This document shows positions 1-7,497 of a stretch of 7,497 bases of DNA, piece after piece; the first letter of the stretch is position 1; every line of letters begins with the position of its first letter. The DNA is from JBHHZM01 sp046758065 (GTDB lineage: Bacteria > Pseudomonadota > Alphaproteobacteria > JAAXGF01). The stretch spans positions 1 through 7,497 of the forward strand of contig JBHHZM010000143.1 in NCBI GenBank assembly GCA_046758065.1, read 5' to 3'. The position numbers and the translations under genes were made by a program. Under the pieces are notes generated by a model. That model made no database searches and was not told the DNA's origin. It saw only the letters and a list, made by a program, of their open reading frames with translations.

Positions 1-76
1 TGGTGTCCCCTACGGGAATCGAACCCGTGTCTCCACCTTGAAAGAGTGGTGTCCTGGACCTCTAGACGAAGGGGAC
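1..76 (-). tRNA. tRNA-Glu (anticodon UUC)
   Basis: Reverse-complemented, the segment folds into a full cloverleaf. It has a 7-bp acceptor stem (GTCCCCT with AGGGGAC), a GTC/GAC D stem, an anticodon stem CCACT/GGTGG with loop CTTTCAA, a 4-base variable loop, and a T arm ACGGG/CCCGT with loop TTCGATT. The anticodon TTC reads GAA/GAG, so it is a glutamate tRNA. The discriminator base is A, and the 3' CCA is encoded in the genome (positions 3-1). It lies 91 bases downstream of recJ on the same strand. No second tRNA is visible before the window edge. Confidence 0.97.
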
Positions 77-90
77 GGAGCCGGCAGAGA

Positions 91-117
91 CTTAGAGGCG
101 TCGCGGCGCAAAATCAA
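91..117 (-). promoter_or_regulatory. possible promoter for the tRNA-Glu gene
   Basis: On the minus strand a TTGATT (117-112) resembles a -35 box. A TCTAAG (96-91) resembles a -10 box at four of six positions and ends 14 bases before the tRNA 5' end. The spacer is only 15 bases, shorter than the usual 16-18, so this is a weak candidate. The tRNA could equally be read through from recJ and processed. Confidence 0.22.
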
Positions 118-124
118 GCGGTTT

Positions 125-152
125 CGCCGCCGCGCCGGGCGTGGCGGCGGCG
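125..152 (-). terminator. GC-rich hairpin after recJ, possible terminator
   Basis: A perfect 9-bp all-GC inverted repeat (CGCCGCCGC at 125-133 and GCGGCGGCG at 144-152) with a 10-base loop begins 15 bases after the recJ stop codon. On the minus strand it is followed by AAACCGC and then the T-rich TTGATTTT, not an immediate U-run. This is a strong RNA stem but an imperfect intrinsic terminator. It could end the hom-glpX-recJ transcript, slow polymerase, or protect the mRNA 3' end. Confidence 0.4.
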
Positions 153-167
153 TGTTGCTCACCGTCA

Positions 168-1930
168 TCACAGGCGCGCCGGGGCGACGTCCTCGATCAG
201 GAGCTGGACCCGCTCGCGCCCGCGCCAGTTGTCGGTGCGCAGATGCCCGGCGACGTGCAGCGCCGCGCCCGAGGCGGTGAGCAACGCTTCGCCGACCGGC
301 GTTTCGAGGCTGCGAAAGGCGATCCCGCTGAGCCGCCCGCCGCCCTCGCCCGCGAATACGCAGCGCACGTGATTCTTGCCGACCACGTCGGCGCGCACCA
401 CCCGGCTGCCGGCGACGGCGAAACGCGGCTCGGCGTTGCCCACCCCGAACGGTCCGACCCGTTCGAGCGTGCTTACCAGCTCGGGCGTCGCCGCGCTCAC
501 GGCGATGGCGCCGTCGACGCCGAGGCTGCGCACCGCCGCTTGTGCCTCGACCGCGGGCGCCAGCCGCTCGGCAAGAAAATCGCACAGGCTTTGGGTCTTT
601 GACGCGGCGACGGTAAGACCCGCTGCCGCCGGATGGCCGCCGCCGTTGATCAGGAGCCCGGCCTGACGGGCGGCGATCACCGCCGCGCCGACGTCGACGC
701 CGGGGATGGTGCGCGCCGAACCCCTCCCGACGCCGTCGGCGAGCGCAATAACGAAGGCCGGCCGGTGGAAATGCTGGACAAGCCGGCTGGCGACGATGCC
801 GACGACACCCGGATGCCAGCCCTCGCCGGTGGCGAAGATGATCGCCCGCGGCGTTTCGCTCTCGACCCGGGCGCGGGCCGCCCTCTCGACTTCGGCCTCG
901 ATCGCGCGCCTCTCGGTGTTGAGTTCGTCGAGCCGCCGGGCGAGCGCGACGGCCTCGTCGGCATCATCGGTGGTAAGCAGGCGCGCGCCGAGATCGGCCT
1001 TGCCCACACGTCCGCCGGCGTTGACCCGCGGTCCGAGGATATAGGCCGCGTGATAGGCACCCGGCCGCTCGCTTATCCCGGCGACGTCGGCGAGCGCGTT
1101 CAACCCGACGTTGCCGCGCAACGCCATCACCTTGAGTCCCTGGGCCACCAGCGCCCGGTTGAGGCCGGTAAGCGGCACCATGTCGCAGACCGTGCCGAGC
1201 GCCACCAGGTCGAGCCAGCGCCTCAGATCGGGCTCGGGCCGGTCGGCGAACCAGCCCGCCGCACGCAGCGCCCGGTTGAGACCGACCACCACGAGGAAGC
1301 CGACGCCCACGGCGGCGAGCATGCCGCAACCCGAGTCGTCGTCGATCCGGTTGGGATCGACCACCGCCAGCGCCCGGGGCAATTGCGGCTCGGCGACGTG
1401 ATGATCGACGACGATGACGTCGAGCCCGGCGCGGGCCGCCTGTTCGAGCGGATCATAAGCGCTCACGCCGCAATCGACGGTAACCACCAGCCCGGCGCCC
1501 TCGGCCTTGAGCCGCAGCAGCGCCGGGGCGTTGGGTCCGTAACCTTCCGACAAACGGTCGGGCACATAGATGCGCGCCGTCGCACCGATGGAATTCAGGT
1601 AATGCTTTAATAGCGCCGCCGAAGTTGCCCCATCAACGTCATAATCTCCGAATATGACGATTGTTTCTCCGGACTGCACGGCGCGCGCCAGACGCGCCAC
1701 CGCCGCGTCCATGCCGACAAGGCGCGACGGATCCGGCAATGCGTTTCGCAGGCTGGGGTTGAGGAAGTCTTCCGCATTCTCGGCTGCGACGCCCCGGGCG
1801 GCCAGCACCCGGCCGACGATCTCGGGCAGATCGAGACGCTGGGCGAGCGCGAGGCCGGCGCGGGCGTCGCCGAGCCGTGGCCGCCAGCGCCGTCCACTGA
1901 CCGAGCGTTCGACGCCGAGCACGGCGTCCA

Positions 1931-1931
<1 letters not shown>
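168..1931 (-). CDS. recJ: single-stranded-DNA-specific 5'-3' exonuclease RecJ
   Basis: This 587-residue protein has normal RecJ length and all the DHH-family motifs. They are DYDVDG (96-101), DCG (153-155), DHH (176-178), an Asp in LGTVCDMVP (D250), GPRVNAGGR (300-308), GWHPGVVGIVASR (371-383) and the DHHA1 motif GGGHPAAAG (430-438). A C-terminal OB-fold region (about 467-583) contains PFGVGNAEPRF. By family, RecJ is a Mn/Mg-dependent cytoplasmic nuclease that degrades single strands 5' to 3' in recombination and in base-excision and mismatch repair. The ATG shares its A with the glpX stop (TGATG). No clear Shine-Dalgarno precedes it, so translation is probably coupled to glpX. It is the last gene of the hom-glpX-recJ block. 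No truncation or missing catalytic residue is seen. Confidence 0.97.
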
Positions 1932-2929
<998 letters not shown>

Positions 2930-2937
2930 GCTGATTT

Positions 2938-2946
2938 CCTCCCCCT
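2938..2946 (-). promoter_or_regulatory. ribosome binding site deciding the glpX start
   Basis: AGGGGGAGG on the minus strand ends 8 bases before the ATG at 2929. It is the best Shine-Dalgarno in the window and favours the 332-residue form over the 340-residue GTG form. It lies in the 31-base hom-glpX gap, which leaves little room for a separate promoter. Confidence 0.8.
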
Positions 2947-2960
2947 GCAACACCTCTCCT

Positions 2961-4253
2961 CTACAGCTCTTCTATTCTTATCATACGCGGCGGCTCAAGC
3001 ACCGTATCGAGGTCATCGATCGCGGCGAGCGCGCGCAACATCGCCGCCTCCTCGGTCTCGTGCGTGGTGAGCACCACCGGCACCACGTCGCCGGGATTGC
3101 GGGCGCGCTGGATCAACGCTTCGACCGAAACCTGCTCGTCGCGCAGCGCCGCCGTGACGTCGGCCATCACGCCGGGTCGGTCGACGACCATCAGGCGGAT
3201 GTAGTATGCGCCACGGTGCCGGGCCATGGGCGCCCCCGGGATTGCCGCGAGATCGCGGACGGGAATGCCGAACACCGGCAGGCATTGTCCGCGGGCGATA
3301 TCGACGAGATCGGCGACCACCGCCGAAGCGGTCGGGCCCGCGCCGGCGCCGCGGCCACCGAACATCGTGCGGTCGACGAAATCGCCTTCGACGACGACCG
3401 CGTTGAACGCGCCCTCGACATGGGCGATGGGCGTCGCACTCGACACCATGCAGGGATGCACCCGCTGCTCGATGCCCCGCTCGGTGCGGGCGGCGATGCC
3501 GAGCAGCTTGATGTGGTAGCCGAGCTCGAGGGCGAAGCCGATGTCGAGCGCGCCAACCTCGCGGATGCCTTCGACCTGCACCGAATCGAAGTCGACCGGG
3601 CGGCCGAAAGCGAGGCTCGCCAGAAGGGCCAGCTTGTGAGCGGTATCGATGCCGTCGATATCGAAACTCGGATCGGCCTCGGCGTAGCCGAGCCGCTGCG
3701 CCTCGTCGAGCACCTCGGCGAACTCGCGTCCGCTGTCGCGCATGGCGGTCAGGATGTAGTTGCAGGTGCCGTTCAGAATGCCGTAGACGCGCTCCACGTC
3801 GTTGCCGGCGAGCCCCTCGCGCAGCGCCTTGACGATCGGAATGCCGCCCGCCACCGCGGCTTCGTAGCCGACGGCCACGCCCGCTTTTTCTGCGGCGCGC
3901 GCCAGTTCATCGCCATGGTGGGCAAGCATCGCCTTGTTGGCGGTGACGAACGGTTTTCCGTTGGCGATCGCCGCCCGGCACAGAGCGAGCGCGACGCCGT
4001 CGGCGCCGCCGACGAGCTCGACGACGACATCGATTCCCGGATCGGCGGCGAGCGCGCAAACGTCATCGTGCCAGCGCGCGGCGCCCATGTCGATGCCCCG
4101 GTCGCGACTGCGGTCGCGGGCAGAGACGGCGGCGAGTTCGAGGCGGCGACCGCAACGTCGGGTGAGCAGATCGGCGTGTTCGGTAAGCAGCCTGACCGTG
4201 CCGACACCCGCGGTTCCCAGCCCGGCAATGCCGATCCGCAGCGGTGCGCTCAC
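2961..4253 (-). CDS. hom: homoserine dehydrogenase, monofunctional with ACT domain
   Basis: This 430-residue protein has the architecture of monofunctional bacterial homoserine dehydrogenase. A Rossmann NAD(P)-binding motif GLGTAGVG lies at 11-18, followed by VTANK with K107. The catalytic domain has ILNGTCNYIL (159-168), YAEADPSFDIDG (190-201) and DTAHK, whose D203 and K207 match the family's catalytic Asp/Lys spacing. A C-terminal ACT domain (about 349-425, YYIRLMVVDRPGVMADV) probably senses threonine. By family it reduces aspartate-4-semialdehyde to homoserine, the branch point to threonine and methionine, in the cytoplasm. There is no fused aspartokinase. The start is a GTG at 4253 with GAGAGG 7 bases upstream, and the Rossmann strand begins where expected. 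The next gene, glpX, follows after 31 bases, so the two are probably co-transcribed. Confidence 0.97.
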   Translation of the reverse strand: MSAPLRIGIAGLGTAGVGTVRLLTEHADLLTRRCGRRLELAAVSARDRSRDRGIDMGAARWHDDVCALAADPGIDVVVELVGGADGVALALCRAAIANGKPFVTANKAMLAHHGDELARAAEKAGVAVGYEAAVAGGIPIVKALREGLAGNDVERVYGILNGTCNYILTAMRDSGREFAEVLDEAQRLGYAEADPSFDIDGIDTAHKLALLASLAFGRPVDFDSVQVEGIREVGALDIGFALELGYHIKLLGIAARTERGIEQRVHPCMVSSATPIAHVEGAFNAVVVEGDFVDRTMFGGRGAGAGPTASAVVADLVDIARGQCLPVFGIPVRDLAAIPGAPMARHRGAYYIRLMVVDRPGVMADVTAALRDEQVSVEALIQRARNPGDVVPVVLTTHETEEAAMLRALAAIDDLDTVLEPPRMIRIEEL

Positions 4254-4319
4254 GCCTGTCCCTCTCGCACGGTTCGCCGCACGGGCGACGGGCGTGCGCC
4301 TGCGCGGACCCGCATCGGC
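4254..4319 (-). other. 66-base gap between lipoprotein gene and hom
   Basis: This short GC-rich spacer holds a likely hom Shine-Dalgarno (GAGAGG, 4261-4266, 7 bases before the GTG). It also holds a 6-bp inverted repeat (CGCACG 4278-4283 and CGTGCG 4293-4298) with a 9-base loop. No U-run follows the repeat, and I find no -35/-10 pair. The simplest reading is read-through from the lipoprotein gene into hom, or a hom promoter inside the lipoprotein coding region. Confidence 0.5.
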
Positions 4320-5486
4320 TCAGAAATCGAGGTAGACTTCCGCCCGGCGATTGCCTTCTTCGCCCGACGGCATCCATTCGTAGTAGACCGGGTCGTTATC
4401 GGACACGGCGGTGACGAACATCGCGTCCGGTTCGACCCCGAGTCGGATCAACGCCTTCGCCACGGCTTGCGCCCGATCGAAAGAGATCGAGAAATTGATC
4501 CATTTATGGCGCTCGATCGACACCTCCTTGGTGCGGCTCGAGGCGTGGCCGACAACCCGAACGGTGCCGCCGCGCGTCTTGTGCAGCTTGGCGACCTTGC
4601 GCAACGCATTGCGGGCGTCGTCGCTCAGTTTCGACGAACCGCGCGCGAAGACGATGACCGCCGCCCTGAGCGAGCGACCCGGAGCGCCGCCGAGCCGGGT
4701 GCCGTGAACCGGAGCCGTTGAAGCATCGGTAACCGGCAGGACTGCGCGCGCGTCGGCCACGGCTGCGACCGAAGAAGTCGTCCGGGACGGCGCCGTGATC
4801 GTTCCCGGCGGGTTCGCCCCGGATGCCGGAGCCACGGCCTTCGGCCCCGACGCGGTGAACATCTCGTTGAACAGCGCCCCGACATTGACGTTGGACGTCA
4901 CGGGCGGAGCGGCGGCCACACGCGCAGGCTGGACGGCCGGCGCGGGCTGAACGACGACGGGTTGGGGAGGCGGTGCGGGCGCAGCCTGAACGACGGCCGG
5001 TTGGGGCTGCGGGGCGGGTGCGGGTTCCAACGCCGGAAGCGGCACCTTGGCCGCGGTCACCGGCGCATTGGCCACCGGGGGCGACACCGCAGCGATCGGC
5101 GCCGGTTGCAGCAACGTCTCGGGCTCTTCGCTCGAAGGTCCCAGCGCCTCGTCGGTGTAGCGCGCGTGTTCGCGATCGGCGACGAGACCCTCGGTGACGG
5201 TCTCCAGTTCCGAAAGCTTGACTTCGTGCGAAGGCGGCTCGGGCGCTGCGGCGAGGTTGGGGAAAGGCTCGTCGGCGCCGGGCACCTCCTCGGCGTTCGC
5301 CGCCGTCTCCGGCTTCGCCTCCTCGTCGAAGGCGCCGACCGCGCTGTTGTACCACTCGACGGGGTTGGCATAGTCCGGCACTTGCGAACAGCCCGATATC
5401 GACGTGACAACGAGAAATAGCGCCGCGCCATAGGCCGCGCGCGATTCCCGGCAAAAGCGCGGGGCTTGCGGGTCCGATCGTTGCAT
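4320..5486 (-). CDS. OmpA-domain outer-membrane lipoprotein with Pro/Ala-rich linker
   Basis: The 388-residue product starts at the ATG at 5486. It has an N-terminal signal with basic residues, a hydrophobic run (about 17-31) and a lipobox ISGC with C33, so it is probably a lipoprotein. An acidic segment (about 50-125) is followed by a Pro/Ala/Gln-rich linker (126-196), a low-complexity stretch, and a C-terminal OmpA-like domain (about 275-388) ending in NRRAEVYLDF. The domain keeps the N-x-x-I-S-x-x-R-A pattern (N331, R338). However, the usual GHTD reads GHAS (313-316), so the Asp that normally contacts peptidoglycan is a serine. By family it would link envelope and cell wall, but the ligand is uncertain. 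The frame stays open for 55 more codons upstream (to 5651). I prefer 5486 because it gives a lipoprotein signal, although AAGGTGG lies 14 bases upstream, which is far. I cannot assign a gene name. Confidence 0.85.
   Translation of the reverse strand: MQRSDPQAPRFCRESRAAYGAALFLVVTSISGCSQVPDYANPVEWYNSAVGAFDEEAKPETAANAEEVPGADEPFPNLAAAPEPPSHEVKLSELETVTEGLVADREHARYTDEALGPSSEEPETLLQPAPIAAVSPPVANAPVTAAKVPLPALEPAPAPQPQPAVVQAAPAPPPQPVVVQPAPAVQPARVAAAPPVTSNVNVGALFNEMFTASGPKAVAPASGANPPGTITAPSRTTSSVAAVADARAVLPVTDASTAPVHGTRLGGAPGRSLRAAVIVFARGSSKLSDDARNALRKVAKLHKTRGGTVRVVGHASSRTKEVSIERHKWINFSISFDRAQAVAKALIRLGVEPDAMFVTAVSDNDPVYYEWMPSGEEGNRRAEVYLDF
4947..5024 (-). repeat. imperfect 39-bp tandem duplication coding the Pro-rich linker
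   Basis: Two adjacent 39-base units (4947-4985 and 4986-5024) start with near-identical 21-base blocks (19 of 21 match) and then diverge. They are exactly 13 codons long and encode the related peptides QPVVVQPAPA and QPAVVQAAPA in the linker of the OmpA-domain lipoprotein. A weaker partial copy follows in the coding direction. The repeat keeps frame and changes linker length only. Confidence 0.6.
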
Positions 5487-5547
5487 AACGTCTGTTCGTC
5501 CCACCTTTCGCACGGAGAAGTCCACCCGCGCGAGTAACCGATTGATA

Positions 5548-5563
5548 GTCAAGGCGTGGTTAA
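5548..5563 (-). promoter_or_regulatory. CtrA-like site TTAA-N7-TTGAC
   Basis: Minus-strand TTAACCACGCCTTGAC differs at one base from the alphaproteobacterial CtrA pattern TTAA-N7-TTAA followed by C. It ends 61 bases upstream of the proposed lipoprotein ATG, a workable position for a regulator of that gene. A 16-base near match can arise by chance, and it overlaps the palindrome at 5558-5574, so this is only a candidate. Confidence 0.25.
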
Positions 5564-5657
5564 GAATTTTGACCTTGCGCCGAAACAGATTACCTGATTT
5601 ACCGCCGCCTATAAAGGACGGAAGCGCATCGGTGACACCGGACCACGGCATAGCTGT

Positions 5658-5661
5658 GAGG
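5658..5661 (+). promoter_or_regulatory. phaC ribosome binding site
   Basis: GAGG ends 7 bases before the ATG at 5669, and a second purine run (AAGGAA) lies between them. A separate GGAG (5675-5678) lies 5 bases before the next in-frame ATG at 5684. Either start is therefore possible, differing by five residues. Confidence 0.55.
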
Positions 5662-5668
5662 CAAGGAA

Positions 5669-7465
5669 ATGAGCGGAGAGAAAATGCGCGAGCCCGACGA
5701 TCCGGGCCAAGCGAGCACCGCGGACGGCATGGCCGAGATTGCCGCCCGCAGCCAACGAATCGTCAGCGAGTTCCTTACCAGACAGGCAGATGGCAGTGGC
5801 CTCGGCCTGGCCGATCCGCTGAACATCGGCAGCGCCTTTCTCGAAATGACCGCCCGGATGATGGCGGATCCCGCCAAGCTCATGCAGGCGCAGATGAATC
5901 TGTGGAACGATTACATGACGCTGTGGCAGCGCACCGCCCAGCGCATGCTCGGCGAGCAAACCGAGCCGGTGATCGCGCCCGAGCCCGGAGATCGCCGGTT
6001 CAAGGATCCCGAGTGGGATGAGAACCACCTCTTCGACTTCATCAAGCAATCGTACCTCCTGACCGCGCGCTGCCTGCAGTCGACGGTGCGCGATGTCGAA
6101 GGGCTCGACGACAAGACCTCCAAGAAGATCGATTTCTATACGCGCCAGTTCGTCGACGCCATGGCGCCCAGCAATTTCGTCATGACGAACCCGCAAGTGC
6201 TGCGCGCCACCATCGAAAGCAATGGCGAAAACCTGGTGCGCGGTCTCAACAACCTGCTCGACGACCTCGACCGGGGCAAGGGCCGGCTGTCGATCAAGAT
6301 GACCGACTATCAGGCGTTCGAGTTGGGCAAGAACATCGCCCTTTCGCCGGGCAAGGTGATTTACCAGAACGATCTGATGCAGTTAATTCAGTATGCGCCG
6401 GCGACCAAACGGGTCTACAAGCGGCCGCTGCTCGTCATCCCGCCGTGGATCAACAAGTACTATATCCTCGATTTGCAGCCGAAAAACTCGTTCATCAAGT
6501 GGGCGGTCGAGCGCGGCTATACCGTGTTCGTCGTTTCCTGGATCAATCCGGACGAGAAGCTGTCGGAGAAATCGTTCGACGATTACCTGCTCGAAGGACC
6601 GCTCGCCGCGCTCGACGCCATCGAGAAGGCGACCGGCGTAAACGAAGCAACCGTGATCGGCTACTGCCTCGGCGGCACGCTTCTCGCCTGCCTGCTCGCC
6701 TACATGGCGGCGAAGGGCGACGACCGCATCAAGGCGGCGACCTTTTTCGCCTCGATGGTCGACTTCAGCGAAGCGGGCGAGCTTTCCGTATTCATCGACG
6801 AGGAGCAGATCACCTCGCTCGAGGAGCGCATGCAGGAGAAAGGCTACCTCGAGGGCTCGGCGATGGCGACGACCTTCAACATGTTGCGCGCCAACGATCT
6901 GATCTGGTCGTTCGTCGTCAACAACTATCTGCTGGGCAAGGATCCCTTCCCCTTCGACCTCTTGTACTGGAACTCGGATTCGACGCGCATGCCGGCCAAG
7001 ATGCACAGCTTCTACCTGCGCAAGATGTACCAGGAAAACAAGCTCGTGGAGCCGGGCGGCATCAGCCTCGCCGGCGTGCCGATCGAACTTGCGAAGATCG
7101 AGACGCCCGCCTACATCCTAGCGACCCGCGAGGACCATATCGCACCGTGGAAATCGACCTACGCGGCGACGCAGATCTACGCCGGAGCGGTGCGTTTCGT
7201 GCTCGCGGCCTCCGGACATATCGCCGGAGTCATCAATCCGCCGGCGGCGAAGAAGTACTCGCACTGGATCAACCCGGATATTTCCGACACGCCGGACACC
7301 TGGTTCGACGCCGCCGAGGAGCACCCCGGCTCGTGGTGGCCCGACTGGCACAAGTGGAACGCCCGTCGTTCGGGTCCCAAGGTCGCGGCGCGAGAACCCG
7401 GGGACGGCAAGCTCAAGCCGATCGAGGACGCCCCGGGATCCTACGTCAAGGTCACGGCCCGTTAG
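5669..7465 (+). CDS. phaC: class I poly(3-hydroxyalkanoate) synthase PhaC
   Basis: This 598-residue protein is close to the class I family length of about 590. It has the PhaC N-terminal domain (about 60-240, with NPLNIGSAF-type and MLGEQTEP-type segments) followed by an alpha/beta-hydrolase core. The lipase-like box is GYCLGG (331-336), with nucleophile C333. The other triad members are D489 in REDH and H517 in SGHIAG. The C333-D489-H517 spacing matches known class I enzymes. The C-terminus has GSWWPDWHKW and PGDGKLKPIEDAPGSYV, typical of alphaproteobacterial PhaC. By family it polymerises short-chain (R)-3-hydroxyacyl-CoA into storage polyester on granule surfaces. It is transcribed away from the lipoprotein gene. 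No phasin, phaR, phaA or phaB is seen in the window. The 32 bases after its stop hold no clear terminator or gene. Confidence 0.97.
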   Translation: MSGEKMREPDDPGQASTADGMAEIAARSQRIVSEFLTRQADGSGLGLADPLNIGSAFLEMTARMMADPAKLMQAQMNLWNDYMTLWQRTAQRMLGEQTEPVIAPEPGDRRFKDPEWDENHLFDFIKQSYLLTARCLQSTVRDVEGLDDKTSKKIDFYTRQFVDAMAPSNFVMTNPQVLRATIESNGENLVRGLNNLLDDLDRGKGRLSIKMTDYQAFELGKNIALSPGKVIYQNDLMQLIQYAPATKRVYKRPLLVIPPWINKYYILDLQPKNSFIKWAVERGYTVFVVSWINPDEKLSEKSFDDYLLEGPLAALDAIEKATGVNEATVIGYCLGGTLLACLLAYMAAKGDDRIKAATFFASMVDFSEAGELSVFIDEEQITSLEERMQEKGYLEGSAMATTFNMLRANDLIWSFVVNNYLLGKDPFPFDLLYWNSDSTRMPAKMHSFYLRKMYQENKLVEPGGISLAGVPIELAKIETPAYILATREDHIAPWKSTYAATQIYAGAVRFVLAASGHIAGVINPPAAKKYSHWINPDISDTPDTWFDAAEEHPGSWWPDWHKWNARRSGPKVAAREPGDGKLKPIEDAPGSYVKVTAR

Positions 7466-7497
7466 CGCGCCGGCACGATCCACGACATGCGGCAGAG

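Larger units (their letters stand above)
5487..5668. promoter_or_regulatory. divergent promoter region between lipoprotein gene and phaC
   Basis: This 182-base region must hold the start signals for both divergent genes and includes the most AT-rich patches in the window. Towards phaC, TATAAA at 5610-5615 is a good -10 box, placing a start near 5622 and a leader of about 47 bases. No good -35 box sits at the right distance. Towards the lipoprotein, TTGACT (5552-5547, minus strand) looks like a -35 box but lacks a convincing -10. An imperfect 17-bp palindrome spans 5558-5574. Exact promoters cannot be fixed by eye. Confidence 0.55.

Noticed and set aside
4278..4298. Inverted repeat CGCACG/CGTGCG as a terminator after the lipoprotein gene
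   Set aside because: The stem is only 6 bp, the loop is 9 bases, and no T-run follows on the transcribed strand.
5542..5552. TTGATAGTCAA as an FNR site
   Set aside because: FNR sites have TTGAT-N4-ATCAA, that is six bases between TTGA and TCAA. Here there are three.
5569..5597. TTGACC at 5569 as the phaC -35 box
   Set aside because: The hexamer is good, but positions 16-18 bases downstream (TACCTG, ACCTGA) do not resemble a -10 box, and the TATAAA at 5610 is too far away.
5609..7006. Minus-strand frames of 195 and 207 codons inside phaC (5609-6196, 6383-7006)
   Set aside because: Antisense shadows of a full-length PHA synthase with intact catalytic triad. No independent motif or ribosome site is seen.
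7466..7497. ATG at 7487 as the start of a further plus-strand gene
   Set aside because: Only three codons remain before the window ends and no Shine-Dalgarno precedes it, so it cannot be supported.

Overview
The window reads as an ordinary, gene-dense, high-GC chromosomal segment of an alphaproteobacterium. Rhodospirillales is my best guess. The grounds are the gene order hom-glpX-recJ, which I recall as a common alphaproteobacterial arrangement, a class I PHA synthase, and an OmpA-domain lipoprotein of a type I associate with that group. Taxonomy is inference from family resemblance, not from a search. I see no mobile element, CRISPR array, integrase, rRNA, toxin-antitoxin pair or defence gene, and no stretch over 300 bases without a gene.

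Layout from left to right. Positions 1-76 (minus) hold a complete tRNA-Glu(UUC) with an encoded CCA. A 91-base gap (77-167) contains a strong GC hairpin and a possible tRNA promoter. Then come four minus-strand genes, read from right to left: an OmpA-domain lipoprotein (4320-5486), homoserine dehydrogenase hom (2961-4253), class II fructose-1,6-bisphosphatase glpX (1931-2929) and the single-strand exonuclease recJ (168-1931). The gaps between them are 66 bases, 31 bases and a one-base TGATG overlap, so hom-glpX-recJ is almost certainly one transcript and the lipoprotein may be its first gene. A 182-base intergenic region (5487-5668) separates this block from the divergent plus-strand gene phaC (5669-7465), a class I polyhydroxyalkanoate synthase. 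The last 32 bases hold nothing I can call.

Functionally the genes do not form one pathway. hom acts in threonine/methionine synthesis, glpX in gluconeogenesis or the Calvin cycle, and recJ in DNA repair. The lipoprotein is an envelope protein, and phaC makes carbon-storage polyester. All five proteins look full length with the expected motifs. The main departure is in the lipoprotein, whose OmpA-like domain lacks the usual peptidoglycan-binding aspartate. I did not find a convincing undescribed system. The items most worth a second look are that OmpA variant, its placement ahead of the hom operon, and operator-like symmetry in the divergent promoter region.
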